DNA of 64,000 nt from the NCBI RefSeq assembly GCF_963678195.1, contig NZ_OY782759.1, positions 1,116,001 to 1,180,000 of the forward strand, in the 5' to 3' direction. The notes below the pieces were generated by a model that was not told the DNA's origin, made no database searches, and worked only from the letters and a program-made list of their open reading frames with translations. The DNA comes from an uncultured Hyphomonas sp. (GTDB lineage Bacteria; Pseudomonadota; Alphaproteobacteria; Caulobacterales; Hyphomonadaceae). Shown one piece after another: positions 7,413 to 16,860 of the stretch (position 1 is the first letter of the stretch; the number at the start of each line of letters is the position of its first letter). A program made the translations under genes and the position numbers.

Positions 7413-9233
7413 TTACTTCGCCAGCGCCTCTCGCTTTTCCTCGATCTCCAGCCATTCCATTTCGGCCATGTCGAGCTCTTCGCGGGCGGTGCCGACACGA
7501 TTGGACTTCTTGTTGAAGGCATCGGCATCGCGGGCATAGAGATCGGGATCGGACAGGTCCTGTTCCAGCTTTGCGATTTCGGCCTGCAGCTTCGGGATCA
7601 GCGTGTCCAGTTCCTTCTGGCGATGCTCGTCCTTGAAGGAGAGTTTCGTCTGAGGTTTCGGGCGCTGTGCATTGTCTGTCTTCGGTTTTTCTGTCTTCGG
7701 AGCATTGCCGGACCCCTTGTTCCGGAAGCCTTTCAGCTGTTCCTGTGCGTCGCTCCAGCCGCCGGCGGTGACGATCCACTCGCCGTCGCCCATGGGACAG
7801 AGGCAGCTGGTGACAGTGGCATCCAGAAAGGCCCGGTCGTGGCTGACGAGGATCAGCGTGCCTTCATAACCGAGCAGCATGTCTTCCAAGAGGTCCAGCG
7901 TCTGCATGTCGAGATCGTTGGTCGGTTCGTCCATGACAAGCAGGTTGGACGGCCGGGCAAGCCCGATAGCGAGCGCGAGCCGGTTACGCTCCCCGCCGGA
8001 GAGGGCGCCGACCGGCTGGCGCAGCTGGTCCGGCGCGAACAGGAAGTCCTTCGCATAGGCCGCGACATGGCGTTGGCGGCCCTGCACCATGATGGAGTCG
8101 CCGCCATTCGGGGCGAGGGCTTCCCAGATTGTGTCCTTCGGGTTCAGCGTCTCACGCGTCTGGTCCTGATAGGTGACCTGTAGCGTCTTGGAATGTTTCA
8201 CGCTGCCGCTGTCCGGCTCGATCCGGCCGAGGAGGAGTTTCACCAGCGTCGTCTTGCCGACGCCGTTCGGACCGATAATGCCGATCCGGTCGCCGCGCAG
8301 GATCTTGAGGGAGAGATCGTTGACCAGCGTGAAGGGACCATCCGGGCCTTCATAGGCCTTGGTCAGGTGCCGCGCCTCGATCACCTTCTTGCTCATCGAA
8401 TCCCCGGCATCGACGCTGAGGTCAGCCGTGGCTTTCCGGTCCTGCAGGGCAGAACGCATCTGCGCATGTTCCGTGCGCAGGTCTTTCAGCTTGGCGAGGC
8501 GGCCCTGGTTGCGCTTGCGGCGCCCGGTGACACCGCGGGCCAGCCAGTGCTGCTCATCCTTCAGGTGCGTCGTCATCCGGCGCAGCTGGCGTTCTTCTTC
8601 CACTTCGATCTGTTCGGCCCATTCGTCGAACTTCACATAGCCGTCGGGGCTCTTCAGCACCTTGCCCTGGCGCAGCCACAGCGTGTTGGTAGAGATGTTC
8701 TCCAGGAAGCGCCGGTCGTGGCTGACGACCAGCACGACACCGTTGAAGCTTTTCAGGCGCGCTTCCAGCTGTTCGATCATCGGCACGTCGAGATGGTTGG
8801 TCGGCTCGTCCAGCAGCAGCACATCCGGATCGGCGGCGAAGGCCTTGGCGAGCGCCGCCCTGCGCAGCTGGCCGCCGGAAAGCGTGGCCGGGTCTGCGTC
8901 TGCCTCCACCCCGAATTCCGACAATTCCGCTTCGGCCATATAGGCGCCATCGAGGCCTTCGCTGGCATAGGCGAGCACGGTGTCGAACCCGGCAAGGTCC
9001 GGCTCCTGCGCGACACTGGCAAAGGTAATGCCCGGCTGGCGCCAGACCTCGCCGCTGTCGGCTTCGACCCGTTCGGAGATGATTTTCATCAGCGTGGACT
9101 TGCCCGCGCCATTGCGGCCCACCAGCGCGACGCGCTCGCCCTTGGACAGCGAAAAGCTGACCCCGGTGAACAGGGGCTTGCCCCCGAAGGAGAGGCGGAC
9201 ATCGGTAAGGGTAATCAGAGGAGGCGCGGCCAT
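7413..9233 (-). CDS. uup: ABC-F ATPase, Uup type
   Basis: 606 residues with two ABC ATPase domains and no membrane segments. Domain 1: Walker A GRNGAGKST, signature LSGGQ, Walker B LLLDEPTNHLD. Domain 2: Walker A GPNGVGKTT, signature LSGGE, Walker B LLVMDEPTNDLD. The linker has the Uup signature RGVTGRRKRNQGRLAKLK, and the C-terminus is a lysine/glutamate-rich coiled coil as in Uup, where it binds nucleic acid. ABC-F proteins act on the ribosome; Uup is linked to ribosome assembly and transposon excision phenotypes in E. coli. The ATG at 9233 is followed immediately by the first ABC domain. Confidence 0.92.
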   Translation of the reverse strand: MAAPPLITLTDVRLSFGGKPLFTGVSFSLSKGERVALVGRNGAGKSTLMKIISERVEADSGEVWRQPGITFASVAQEPDLAGFDTVLAYASEGLDGAYMAEAELSEFGVEADADPATLSGGQLRRAALAKAFAADPDVLLLDEPTNHLDVPMIEQLEARLKSFNGVVLVVSHDRRFLENISTNTLWLRQGKVLKSPDGYVKFDEWAEQIEVEEERQLRRMTTHLKDEQHWLARGVTGRRKRNQGRLAKLKDLRTEHAQMRSALQDRKATADLSVDAGDSMSKKVIEARHLTKAYEGPDGPFTLVNDLSLKILRGDRIGIIGPNGVGKTTLVKLLLGRIEPDSGSVKHSKTLQVTYQDQTRETLNPKDTIWEALAPNGGDSIMVQGRQRHVAAYAKDFLFAPDQLRQPVGALSGGERNRLALAIGLARPSNLLVMDEPTNDLDMQTLDLLEDMLLGYEGTLILVSHDRAFLDATVTSCLCPMGDGEWIVTAGGWSDAQEQLKGFRNKGSGNAPKTEKPKTDNAQRPKPQTKLSFKDEHRQKELDTLIPKLQAEIAKLEQDLSDPDLYARDADAFNKKSNRVGTAREELDMAEMEWLEIEEKREALAK

Positions 9234-9340
9234 GCGCGCGATGTAGCGTGCGCGGGGGCGGGGCGCTAGAGGGCGTCACCAGCCTTCCCAAGGGCCGGGG
9301 GGCTGCTAAACTCCCTGAAAACAAGAATGGGAGGAACAAC

Positions 9341-10192
9341 GTGGCGTATTCGGAGAATGAGACCGCTTTCACACAATTCGAGGCCCGGCGCCTGTCGCCC
9401 AACATCGGCGCGGAGCTGATCGGGGCAGACCTGCGAAACCCCACCGACGTGCTGGTGTCCGAAGTGCGGGCTGCGCTGCTTCGCTATCAGGTCGTGTTCT
9501 TCCGCGATCAGGACATCACCCGCCAGCAGCATATCGCCTTCGCCCGCAAGTTCGGAGAGCTGGAGATCCACCCGGCCACGCCGCTGGAACAGCCGGACCG
9601 GGAAGTCCTCCGCATTGCGCACGGCCCCAATTCACGCGGCATCGAGAATTCCTGGCACTCCGACGTCACCTGGCGGGAGGCCCCGTCGCTCGGCTCCATC
9701 CTGCGCGCGATCGAGCTGCCGGAGGTGGGGGGCGACACGCTCTTCTCCAATATGGTCATGGCCTATGAAGCACTCGACGATGGCCTGAAGGAACGTCTGT
9801 GCCAGATGACGGCGGTGCACGACATCGCCCGTGTTTTCGCAAAGCGTCTGAACAAAGACCCGACCGAACTCCACGACAAATACCCGCCGATGGAGCATCC
9901 CGTCATCCGGACCCATCCCGAGACGGGCCAGCGGCTGCTTTACGTCAACACGGCGTTCACGGACCATATCAAGGGCATGGACCGCAAGGAGAGCGACGAG
10001 CTGCTGAAGTATCTCTATTCCCGCGCCGCGATTCCGGAATACCAGTGCCGCTTCCGCTGGGCGCCTGGCTCGCTCGCCTTCTGGGACAACCGCGCCTGCC
10101 AGCACTATGCTGCCAGCGACTATTTCCCGGCGGTCCGCATCATGGAACGCGTCACCATCGCGGGCGACCGGCCGTTTTTCAAGGCGGCCTGA
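9341..10192 (+). CDS. TauD/TfdA-family 2-oxoglutarate dioxygenase
   Basis: A 283-residue non-heme Fe(II)/2-oxoglutarate oxygenase. The iron ligands are the HxD pair in WHSDVTW and the distal His in CQHYAASDY; the 2-oxoglutarate-binding Arg follows in VRIMERV. The beginning (LSPNIGAELIGADL) is typical of the family, whose members oxidise taurine, 2,4-D and other small molecules; the substrate here is unknown. GTG at 9341 was chosen because GGGAGGA sits six bases upstream and the next ATG upstream has no ribosome site. No sulfonate transport genes are nearby, so a true taurine dioxygenase is doubtful. Confidence 0.85.
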   Translation: MAYSENETAFTQFEARRLSPNIGAELIGADLRNPTDVLVSEVRAALLRYQVVFFRDQDITRQQHIAFARKFGELEIHPATPLEQPDREVLRIAHGPNSRGIENSWHSDVTWREAPSLGSILRAIELPEVGGDTLFSNMVMAYEALDDGLKERLCQMTAVHDIARVFAKRLNKDPTELHDKYPPMEHPVIRTHPETGQRLLYVNTAFTDHIKGMDRKESDELLKYLYSRAAIPEYQCRFRWAPGSLAFWDNRACQHYAASDYFPAVRIMERVTIAGDRPFFKAA

Positions 10193-10358
10193 TCTCACCG
10201 CCAGGCCGGGACGGAACACCCGGTTTGCCGGAGCCTGAACCGCAGGCGCGGCGACATATCAGCTCAATTTCCCCATTTGGGGGACAGCCGGTTGCCGTTA
10301 CGGTGGAAGTACTGCAATTGTAGCATCTGTTACAGACTGTCCTTGCTGGGTTTGGGAA

Positions 10359-12797
10359 ATGATGCTGGGAAAACTATGCCGCGCCGTCGCGGGCGCACTG
10401 CTCGTGTTCGCTTTGACTGCATGTGGCGGTGGGGGCACGGGAAGCGGCGGATCCTCATCCAACGTGCCGCCTAGGTTCACCAGCCCGACCTCGTTCGAAT
10501 TTGACGAAAACACCGAAGTCTTCTTCAATTTGACGGCGACCGATCCGGACAGCAGTACGTTGACTGTAACCGATGATGCGAGCGGAGATGGCGCGCTCTT
10601 CAAAGTCACGCTCACCTCCGATGGCGCCTATGTGGAGCTGAACCGGGAAAACCGGACGCTGGATTATGAGGCGCCGGAAGACGTGAACGGCGACAATGTC
10701 TACGAGCAGAACATCACCCTGTCCGACGGGAAGAACACGGTTCGTACAACGATCCGGGTGACCATTCTGGATGTCGACGAAGCGCCCGTATTCACCAATC
10801 CGGTCGATTCCATTCCGATCCTGCCGGAAGTGGCCCTGGAAGAAAACTTCACCGGGGTGCTGTTCACCTTTGCCGCCGAGGATCCGGAAGGCGCGCCGCT
10901 GTCCTACCAGTTCCAGACGCCGCGGACCCGTGTTGAAGGGGAGGTCAACGAAACAACACGCAGCGCGATAAGCTTCAATGACCAGACCGGCGAGCTCTCG
11001 ATCATCAGGCCCTTCGACTATGAAGACGAAGCCTTCGCTAAGGAGTTCTCGGTCGAAGTGCAGGTGAGCGATGGCACGTTCACGACGCCGGCAGGGATTT
11101 TTGTTACGTTGCAGAATGTTCCGACCCAGGTCGCGGAAGGGGCGCGCATCGTCGGAGTCGCCGGGCAGCCACCCTTCGCGGGTTCCGCAACCAGCTTGGG
11201 TGATATCGACGGGGACGGGTTTGACGAAATCTGGATCACAACGACCGTCGGTGCCCCGCCATACGAGGGAGCGGGCCCGGCCTATCTGGTCTGGGGGAAG
11301 ACCCTCAAGGAGGCGATGGCCGATGGTCCGGCAAATCTGTCGACGTCTGATCTGACAAGCGACAAGGCCATCCGGTTCCCACCGCCCGGCGGAACGCTGC
11401 ATTATATTGCGACAACGGCAGGGGATGTGGATAGGGACGGCAAGCGCGATATTCTCATCGGATACAGTGACCCCCGTGAGAGCTACTTTATCCCTTATGG
11501 CGAGTTTGGCACGGCGGCCTTTGTTGTGTTCGGAGACGCGCTGATCTCCAATTCGTCCGGTGAATACAACCCTGCCGCACCGCCCGCGCTTGCGCAGGTG
11601 GCGCTGACAGGCGTCGATTTCTGGAGCCGGGCGGACCTGTCCATCGCCGCAGGCGATATCGATGGGGATGGAGCCTCGGATGTCGTGTACGGATCGCCGC
11701 TTACCAACTTTGTGCAGGTCGTCTATGGCTCGGCCATCAATGCGGTCCGCGCCATGGGTCAGCTCGATATGGGATTTGCAGGTCCCGATGAAACGCTGCG
11801 TCTCAGCAATCAGGTGACAAACCCGCCCGACAAAAGGAAAGGCCTGCTTGGCGGCAAGGTGGCAACCCTGCCGGACCTGGACGGTGATGGCGCAGATGAG
11901 CTTCTGGTGAGCGGTGAACGCATGGTGAATACCGACACGATGGATCCGATGACCGGGATGTCATCCGGGACCATGTATCAGACCCGGCTCTACATGCTTC
12001 CTGGCCGCACGCTTGTTGCCGCCAAGGGGACAAACAAGGTTGAGCTGAAACTTGAAGATCCGGCAAATGCCGGCGACATCAGCTATTTCCATACGGATGA
12101 CCTCTACATTGCCGGGTTGACGACGATTGGCGATTTTGATGCCGATGGCGTGCCGGACATCGCCGTCCTGCACAGGGGCAAGGACCGGAGCGGCTGGTGG
12201 ATCCCGTCAACCTCCCTGAACCGGATTGTCTCTGTCATCTTCGGCTCTACGGCAAAGCCGATGCTGGATACCGGAGCAGACATGTCGATGGATTTCACCG
12301 ATCCCGCCGATGGCGTGATGATCGTACTGAACGACCAGACAATTACCCGGCTTGAGGGTTGGGATACTGCAATCGGCGTTGCGAAGAGTTTTGTGGATGG
12401 TCCTGGCGACGAGCTTCTCTTCAGCCTGAAGGAAGATAGCACGCCGGACTTGCGCTATGCCGGCTCGGTCTATGTCGTGAAGGACAGTGCCATCACGGCG
12501 GCACCGACGGCCGAAGTTGCAATTTCAAATGAAGCGGTCGATCCAGACATCGCGCGTAAACTGCTCGGCTTCGACTCCTCCGGGCGCATCGGCGGTTACG
12601 TTTTTGGATCTGACCTCGATGGCGATGGGATCGCAGACCTGTCCCTTGGCAGTGCCTCCGTCGATGCGTTGGGCGACGACAGCCACACCGGCGCGTACTA
12701 CGTGTTGCCGGGAACGGTCCTTCAAAGGCTGTTCTCAGAGGATGAGCCGACATTTGATCTGGATGAGGCGCTGGCGGTTGAGGTGTCTGGCGATTAA
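10359..12797 (+). CDS. FG-GAP/cadherin-repeat lipoprotein
   Basis: 812 residues. A lipoprotein signal peptide ends in the lipobox LTAC, followed by a Gly/Ser linker. Two cadherin-like beta-sandwich repeats come next (~35-130 and ~135-235; FDENTEVFFNLTATDPD, then LEENFTGVLFTFAAEDPEG). The rest is a seven-bladed-type propeller with integrin-like calcium loops: DIDGDGFDE (~281), DVDRDGKRD (~356), DIDGDGASD (~433), DLDGDGADE (~506), DFDADGVPD (~592) and DLDGDGIAD (~752). It should sit on the outer membrane or cell surface and bind calcium; adhesion is a guess from the domains. Two ATGs in a row at 10359/10362. Its TAA overlaps the convergent rsuA stop in TTAA. Confidence 0.85.
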   Translation: MMLGKLCRAVAGALLVFALTACGGGGTGSGGSSSNVPPRFTSPTSFEFDENTEVFFNLTATDPDSSTLTVTDDASGDGALFKVTLTSDGAYVELNRENRTLDYEAPEDVNGDNVYEQNITLSDGKNTVRTTIRVTILDVDEAPVFTNPVDSIPILPEVALEENFTGVLFTFAAEDPEGAPLSYQFQTPRTRVEGEVNETTRSAISFNDQTGELSIIRPFDYEDEAFAKEFSVEVQVSDGTFTTPAGIFVTLQNVPTQVAEGARIVGVAGQPPFAGSATSLGDIDGDGFDEIWITTTVGAPPYEGAGPAYLVWGKTLKEAMADGPANLSTSDLTSDKAIRFPPPGGTLHYIATTAGDVDRDGKRDILIGYSDPRESYFIPYGEFGTAAFVVFGDALISNSSGEYNPAAPPALAQVALTGVDFWSRADLSIAAGDIDGDGASDVVYGSPLTNFVQVVYGSAINAVRAMGQLDMGFAGPDETLRLSNQVTNPPDKRKGLLGGKVATLPDLDGDGADELLVSGERMVNTDTMDPMTGMSSGTMYQTRLYMLPGRTLVAAKGTNKVELKLEDPANAGDISYFHTDDLYIAGLTTIGDFDADGVPDIAVLHRGKDRSGWWIPSTSLNRIVSVIFGSTAKPMLDTGADMSMDFTDPADGVMIVLNDQTITRLEGWDTAIGVAKSFVDGPGDELLFSLKEDSTPDLRYAGSVYVVKDSAITAAPTAEVAISNEAVDPDIARKLLGFDSSGRIGGYVFGSDLDGDGIADLSLGSASVDALGDDSHTGAYYVLPGTVLQRLFSEDEPTFDLDEALAVEVSGD

Positions 12798-13495
12798 GCT
12801 ATGCGGGCCGAGTTCGGCCTCTGCTCCTGAAGGGGCGCTACCTCTTCCGCGCTCAGCAACCGCCATTCGCCTTCGGGCAGGTCACCAAGTGTCAGGGGGC
12901 CGAAGGCGGCGCGGTGGAGGGTTTCGACATGGTTGCCGGCAGCGGCGAACATGCGGCGGACCTGATGGTAGCGGCCTTCGGTGATGGTGAGGCGGGCGGT
13001 GCGTTCGCCGGTGACTTCCAGCTGAGCGGGGAGAAGCGGCTTGTCCTCACCGCGCAGCATCAGCGTGCCGCTGGCGAAGAGGTCTGCTTCGTGCCCTTCC
13101 AGCGGCCGGGCTAGCGTAGCCTCATAGGTCTTCGGCAGTTCTGACTTCGGCGAGATCAGCCGATGCAGAAGCTTCCCATCATCTGTAAACAGAAGAAGAC
13201 CGGTCGTCTCCGCATCGAGGCGCCCGACGCTGGAGAGGGGTGGGGTGCGGAGCAGGAAACGCGGCGGCAGCAGCTCATAAACCAGCCGGCCCTGATCGGC
13301 GCGGGAACAGGTGAAGCCTGCAGGCTTGTTCATCAGGATGACCATGCCGGGCGGCGGGTCCAGCGGCTCGCCATCGAAGCGCAGGTCTTCGCCTTCGCCG
13401 GTCACGCGGCCGCGGCGGATGGCGGCCTCCATCTCCTTGCGGCTGCCATAGCCAAGATGGGCAAGGTATTTCGCGAGCTGGCGCGTTTCCTTCAT
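12794..13495 (-). CDS. rsuA: 16S rRNA pseudouridine(516) synthase
   Basis: RsuA converts U516 of 16S rRNA to pseudouridine. The 233 residues begin with an S4-like RNA-binding domain (QLAKYLAHLGYGSRKEMEAAIRRGRV) and continue with the catalytic domain; the catalytic aspartate is in SVGRLDAETTGLLLFTDDG, and the late conserved block EGRYHQVRRMFAAAGN is present. ATG at 13495 overlaps the rsmC stop in ATGA, so the two rRNA-modification genes are translationally coupled. Confidence 0.92.
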   Translation of the reverse strand: MKETRQLAKYLAHLGYGSRKEMEAAIRRGRVTGEGEDLRFDGEPLDPPPGMVILMNKPAGFTCSRADQGRLVYELLPPRFLLRTPPLSSVGRLDAETTGLLLFTDDGKLLHRLISPKSELPKTYEATLARPLEGHEADLFASGTLMLRGEDKPLLPAQLEVTGERTARLTITEGRYHQVRRMFAAAGNHVETLHRAAFGPLTLGDLPEGEWRLLSAEEVAPLQEQRPNSARIA

Positions 13496-14529
13496 CGCTT
13501 CCGCTTCGGTTTCTCGGCCTTGATGATCTTGTAGCCGCCTTCGTCTTCCAGCATCTCGTGGCTCTTGAAACACTCGCTGAGCACGGTTTCATAGGGCAGG
13601 TGGCGGTTGCCGACGAGCCAGAGCGTGCCGCCGGTTTTCAGCGCATTAGCGGCGGCGCGGATGAAGTCCTGCCCCAGCGATGTGCTGTCAGCCCGGCCCG
13701 TGTGGAAGGGCGGGTTCATGACGGCAAAGTCGAACTCTGCTTTGGGCGCGTCCTTCGTTACGTCGGCCCAGTGGTTCGTCCAATTGCTGAAGCCTTCGAG
13801 GTTCTTTTGCTGGCAGGCGAGGGCGCGATGCTCTGCTTCGAACAGGGTCATGCTTTCGACATGCGGGCAGTTGGCCAGGACTTCGCGGGACAGATAGCCT
13901 TGGCCGGCGCCGAGGTCAGCCCCGCGCCCTCGGATCCATTCCGGCACGCTGTCGGCCAGCAATTCGCTGCCAGCGTCGACACGGTCCCAGCTGAACAGGC
14001 CCGGCCGGCTCCACAGGGCACCATTATCGACTTCCTGCGGCGCGTCGAAGGCGATCCACTCTTCCGCCAGCTGAGCGTTCCAGTCTTCGGTTTTTATCGC
14101 CCAGAAGGCCCGGCATTTGTGTTTCGACAGGCTTTGCGTTTCGCCAGCCAGTTCGCCGAGGATTTTCTCACCGGTCTTGGCGCCGAGTGTGTTGGGAAGG
14201 CTGGCCACGATCACGCCGCCGACCGGCGCATCGCGCATGGCGCGGGCAAACAGGGCGCGGGTCTCGTCCCGCTGGCGGGGCGGCAGGATGATGGTCAGCG
14301 CGGCGGGCGGGAAAGTCTCCGCCTCCGGCGGCAGAACGGCGAACCCAGCGGCTTTCAAGGCGTCATGATCCGGCTTGAAACTGTTCTGGCAGGTCAGGCG
14401 CTCTTTCGGCAGGCGCATCAGGAACGGCACGGCCTCTGCGCGCAGGCAGAGGAGGTTGCCCGTTTCCGGCAAGAGGTCTGCCTCTTCAAAGGCCAGGGAA
14501 AGCGTATCGAAAACAACGGTGTCAAACAT
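13492..14529 (-). CDS. rsmC: 16S rRNA (guanine1207-N2)-methyltransferase-like protein
   Basis: 345 residues in the two-lobed RsmC/RlmG arrangement: a degenerate N-terminal methyltransferase-like lobe (to ~180) and an active SAM-binding lobe with motif I GRGADLGAGQGYLS and the N6/N2-MTase catalytic motif NPPFHTG. Acts on 16S rRNA G1207 in E. coli; RlmG (23S G1835) is an alternative within the family. It stands in an operon with rsuA, which also targets 16S rRNA, favouring RsmC. ATG at 14529 is the first start giving the family's usual beginning. Confidence 0.85.
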   Translation of the reverse strand: MFDTVVFDTLSLAFEEADLLPETGNLLCLRAEAVPFLMRLPKERLTCQNSFKPDHDALKAAGFAVLPPEAETFPPAALTIILPPRQRDETRALFARAMRDAPVGGVIVASLPNTLGAKTGEKILGELAGETQSLSKHKCRAFWAIKTEDWNAQLAEEWIAFDAPQEVDNGALWSRPGLFSWDRVDAGSELLADSVPEWIRGRGADLGAGQGYLSREVLANCPHVESMTLFEAEHRALACQQKNLEGFSNWTNHWADVTKDAPKAEFDFAVMNPPFHTGRADSTSLGQDFIRAAANALKTGGTLWLVGNRHLPYETVLSECFKSHEMLEDEGGYKIIKAEKPKRKR

Positions 14530-14582
14530 GGGGCGCTCTCTACGCGCATGATGCGGCGGGTGCAATCGGCCGATGCTGTCGG

Positions 14583-16586
14583 TTAGCGTTCGACCCGGTA
14601 GCCGCTGCGCCCGGCCAGCGGCTGGCCCGCGGCGATGGAAAAGGCCTGGCTGAGGCCGCGATAGAAGGCGATCCGCGCTTCGGCCTCTTCGCTGATCATC
14701 ACGCCGCTTTCCGCGCCGATCAGGCGTTCCGGCGTTTTTCCGTCATGCGCCAGCACCATCATGTCGGACCAGAGGTCAGCCGGCAGGCCGCCGCCGGTGA
14801 CTTTCTTCATCGGTTTGTCATCATCATTGCCGACCCAGATACCGCCGACATAGGCGGCTGAGTAGCCGATGAACCAGGCGTCGCGCCAGTCTTGGCTGGT
14901 GCCTGTCTTACCAGCGACCGTCCAGCCGGGGACGCGTGCCCGCCCGCCTGTGCCGATGTCGGAATTCACGACCCGGTAGAGCATGGCATTCATGTCGCGG
15001 GACAGTTCTTCAGAATACACACGGTCGCGGTCATAATCTGGGCGCTCATAAAGAACAGTGCCGCGGGAGTCCTCGATCTTTTCGATCAGCCACGGATCCA
15101 GCCGCAGGCCGCCGGACTGGAAGACGCCATAGGCGCGCGACAGTTCCCAGAGGGTCACTTCCTGACTGCCGAGCGCAATGGAAGGATAGGCCTCCAGCCG
15201 GGTGGTGATGCCGAAGCGGCGCGCCGTCTCCGCCACGCGGGCCGGGCCGGACAGCTGGGTCAGTTCCACCGCGACCGTATTGATGGAGCGGGCAATCGCC
15301 TCGCTCATCGTCATCGGGCCGAGATATTTGCCGGTATAGTTGGAGGGGGTCCATTTATCGATCGTGATCGGCGCATCGTCGAACACGTCATAGGGGGAGT
15401 AGCCGTCTTCCAGCGCTGTGGCGTAAACGAACGGCTTGAAGCTGGACCCCGGCTGGCGCAGGGCCTGGGTCACACGGTTGAACTCCGTTTCCGAATAATC
15501 CGTGCCGCCGACCAGCGCGGCCACGCGGCCGCTCTTCTCGATCAGGATGGCGGCAACCTGGCTCGCACCTTGTTTCGCGCCGTCGCCGGCCATGCGCTCA
15601 GCCAGCTGCGCGCGGACCTTCTCCTGCAGGTCGATGTCCAGCGAGACCGTGACGACCAGATCACCCGGTATGCGCGGCAGCATGGCCTTCACACGCTCAG
15701 AGACGGCATCCAGCGCATAGCCCAGCTGCGGGTCGTAAGTGGGCGGGTCGATGATGGTGATGTCCTGGGCTTCGGCTTTTTCCGCTTCGGCCGGACGGAT
15801 GAAGCCGAGATCCTCCATCTGGGCCAGGACATAGGCCTGGCGTTCCTTGGCGCCTTCAAGGTTCTCGCGCAGGTTCAGCTTGGAGGGCGCCTTGGGCAGG
15901 GCGGCCAGGATCGCAGCTTCCGCCACGGTCAGCTCCTGTGGAGGCTTGCCGAAATAATAGCGCGCCGCTGCATCGATGCCGTACAGCCCGGCGCCGAAAT
16001 AGACCCGGTTCAGATAGAGCGACAGGATCTCGTCCTTGCTCATCTTGGTTTCCAGCTCGCGGGCGAGTTTCACTTCCTGCGCCTTGCGTTTCACCGTCTG
16101 GCGGTTGGTAAGGACGAGGTTCTTGATCAGCTGCTGGGTAATGGTCGAGGCGCCGGAGACGGTCTCGCCGGCCCGCAAATTCGACCAGGCAGCCCGGGCA
16201 ATCGCGGCGTCATCTGCGCCGTCATGCTCATAGAAGCGCTTGTCCTCCGCCGCGATGAAGGCTTGCGGGACATATTCCGGCAGCTGGTCCACCGATGTTG
16301 CACGGCCATAGCGGGGGCCGCGCACGTCCAGCGTATTGCCGTCGCGGTCGACGAATTCGATGGCGGCTTCGCGTTTGACCGACCAGAGGTCTGCGATTTC
16401 AGGCAATTTCGGCATGCCGGCATAGAGCGAGCGCCATTTCCAGAAACCCCAGCCGCCAACGCCCAGGATCACCAGCAGGAAGACAATCAATGTGTAGCGC
16501 ACCAGCCGGGGATGCCGGGAAGCAAAGCCGCCGCCGGGCACTTTGATCGTCCGTGGGGCCGGGGCCTTGTTACCCTTCTGCGCCAT
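14583..16586 (-). CDS. Class A penicillin-binding protein (PBP1A-type)
   Basis: A 667-residue bifunctional peptidoglycan synthase. One membrane helix (YTLIVFLLVILGVGGWGFW) near residues 30-50, then the GT51 glycosyltransferase with catalytic Glu in AAEDKRFYEHDG, further GT51 motifs (GASTITQQL, EIL-LYLN) and the transpeptidase: SXXK in PGSSFKPF, SXN in SINT, KTG in KTGTSQDW. Anchored in the inner membrane, acting in the periplasm. Shorter than E. coli PBP1a and apparently without its inserted OB domain. The ATG at 16586 gives a short basic cytoplasmic tail; longer versions upstream lack coding character. Confidence 0.93.
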   Translation of the reverse strand: MAQKGNKAPAPRTIKVPGGGFASRHPRLVRYTLIVFLLVILGVGGWGFWKWRSLYAGMPKLPEIADLWSVKREAAIEFVDRDGNTLDVRGPRYGRATSVDQLPEYVPQAFIAAEDKRFYEHDGADDAAIARAAWSNLRAGETVSGASTITQQLIKNLVLTNRQTVKRKAQEVKLARELETKMSKDEILSLYLNRVYFGAGLYGIDAAARYYFGKPPQELTVAEAAILAALPKAPSKLNLRENLEGAKERQAYVLAQMEDLGFIRPAEAEKAEAQDITIIDPPTYDPQLGYALDAVSERVKAMLPRIPGDLVVTVSLDIDLQEKVRAQLAERMAGDGAKQGASQVAAILIEKSGRVAALVGGTDYSETEFNRVTQALRQPGSSFKPFVYATALEDGYSPYDVFDDAPITIDKWTPSNYTGKYLGPMTMSEAIARSINTVAVELTQLSGPARVAETARRFGITTRLEAYPSIALGSQEVTLWELSRAYGVFQSGGLRLDPWLIEKIEDSRGTVLYERPDYDRDRVYSEELSRDMNAMLYRVVNSDIGTGGRARVPGWTVAGKTGTSQDWRDAWFIGYSAAYVGGIWVGNDDDKPMKKVTGGGLPADLWSDMMVLAHDGKTPERLIGAESGVMISEEAEARIAFYRGLSQAFSIAAGQPLAGRSGYRVER

Positions 16587-16860
16587 CTCTGCCTGCCAAT
16601 AGAATCGATAATTTCCGAGGGTAAATGCGAGAGGATTACGGCAGTGTGAAGGCACAGGTGCTGCCGGGCACAGGCCAGAAGAGGGGATTTCGCCGGGAAC
16701 TTCTCGATCCCGGCCGGAATCCGGCGCCAAACCCGGCGGACTGACCCGACGTCATAGGGGGTGTCCCGTAGTGCGAGGGGAATTTTTCTGGTTTCAATGG
16801 AAGATGAGGAATTGCGCGTTCGGGTGGTCCGATCGCGCGCCATCAGATGGACGGAGAGCC

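Noticed and set aside
14892-16649. Long plus-strand frame of 585 codons.
   Set aside because: Opposite to the penicillin-binding protein, whose catalytic motifs are complete.
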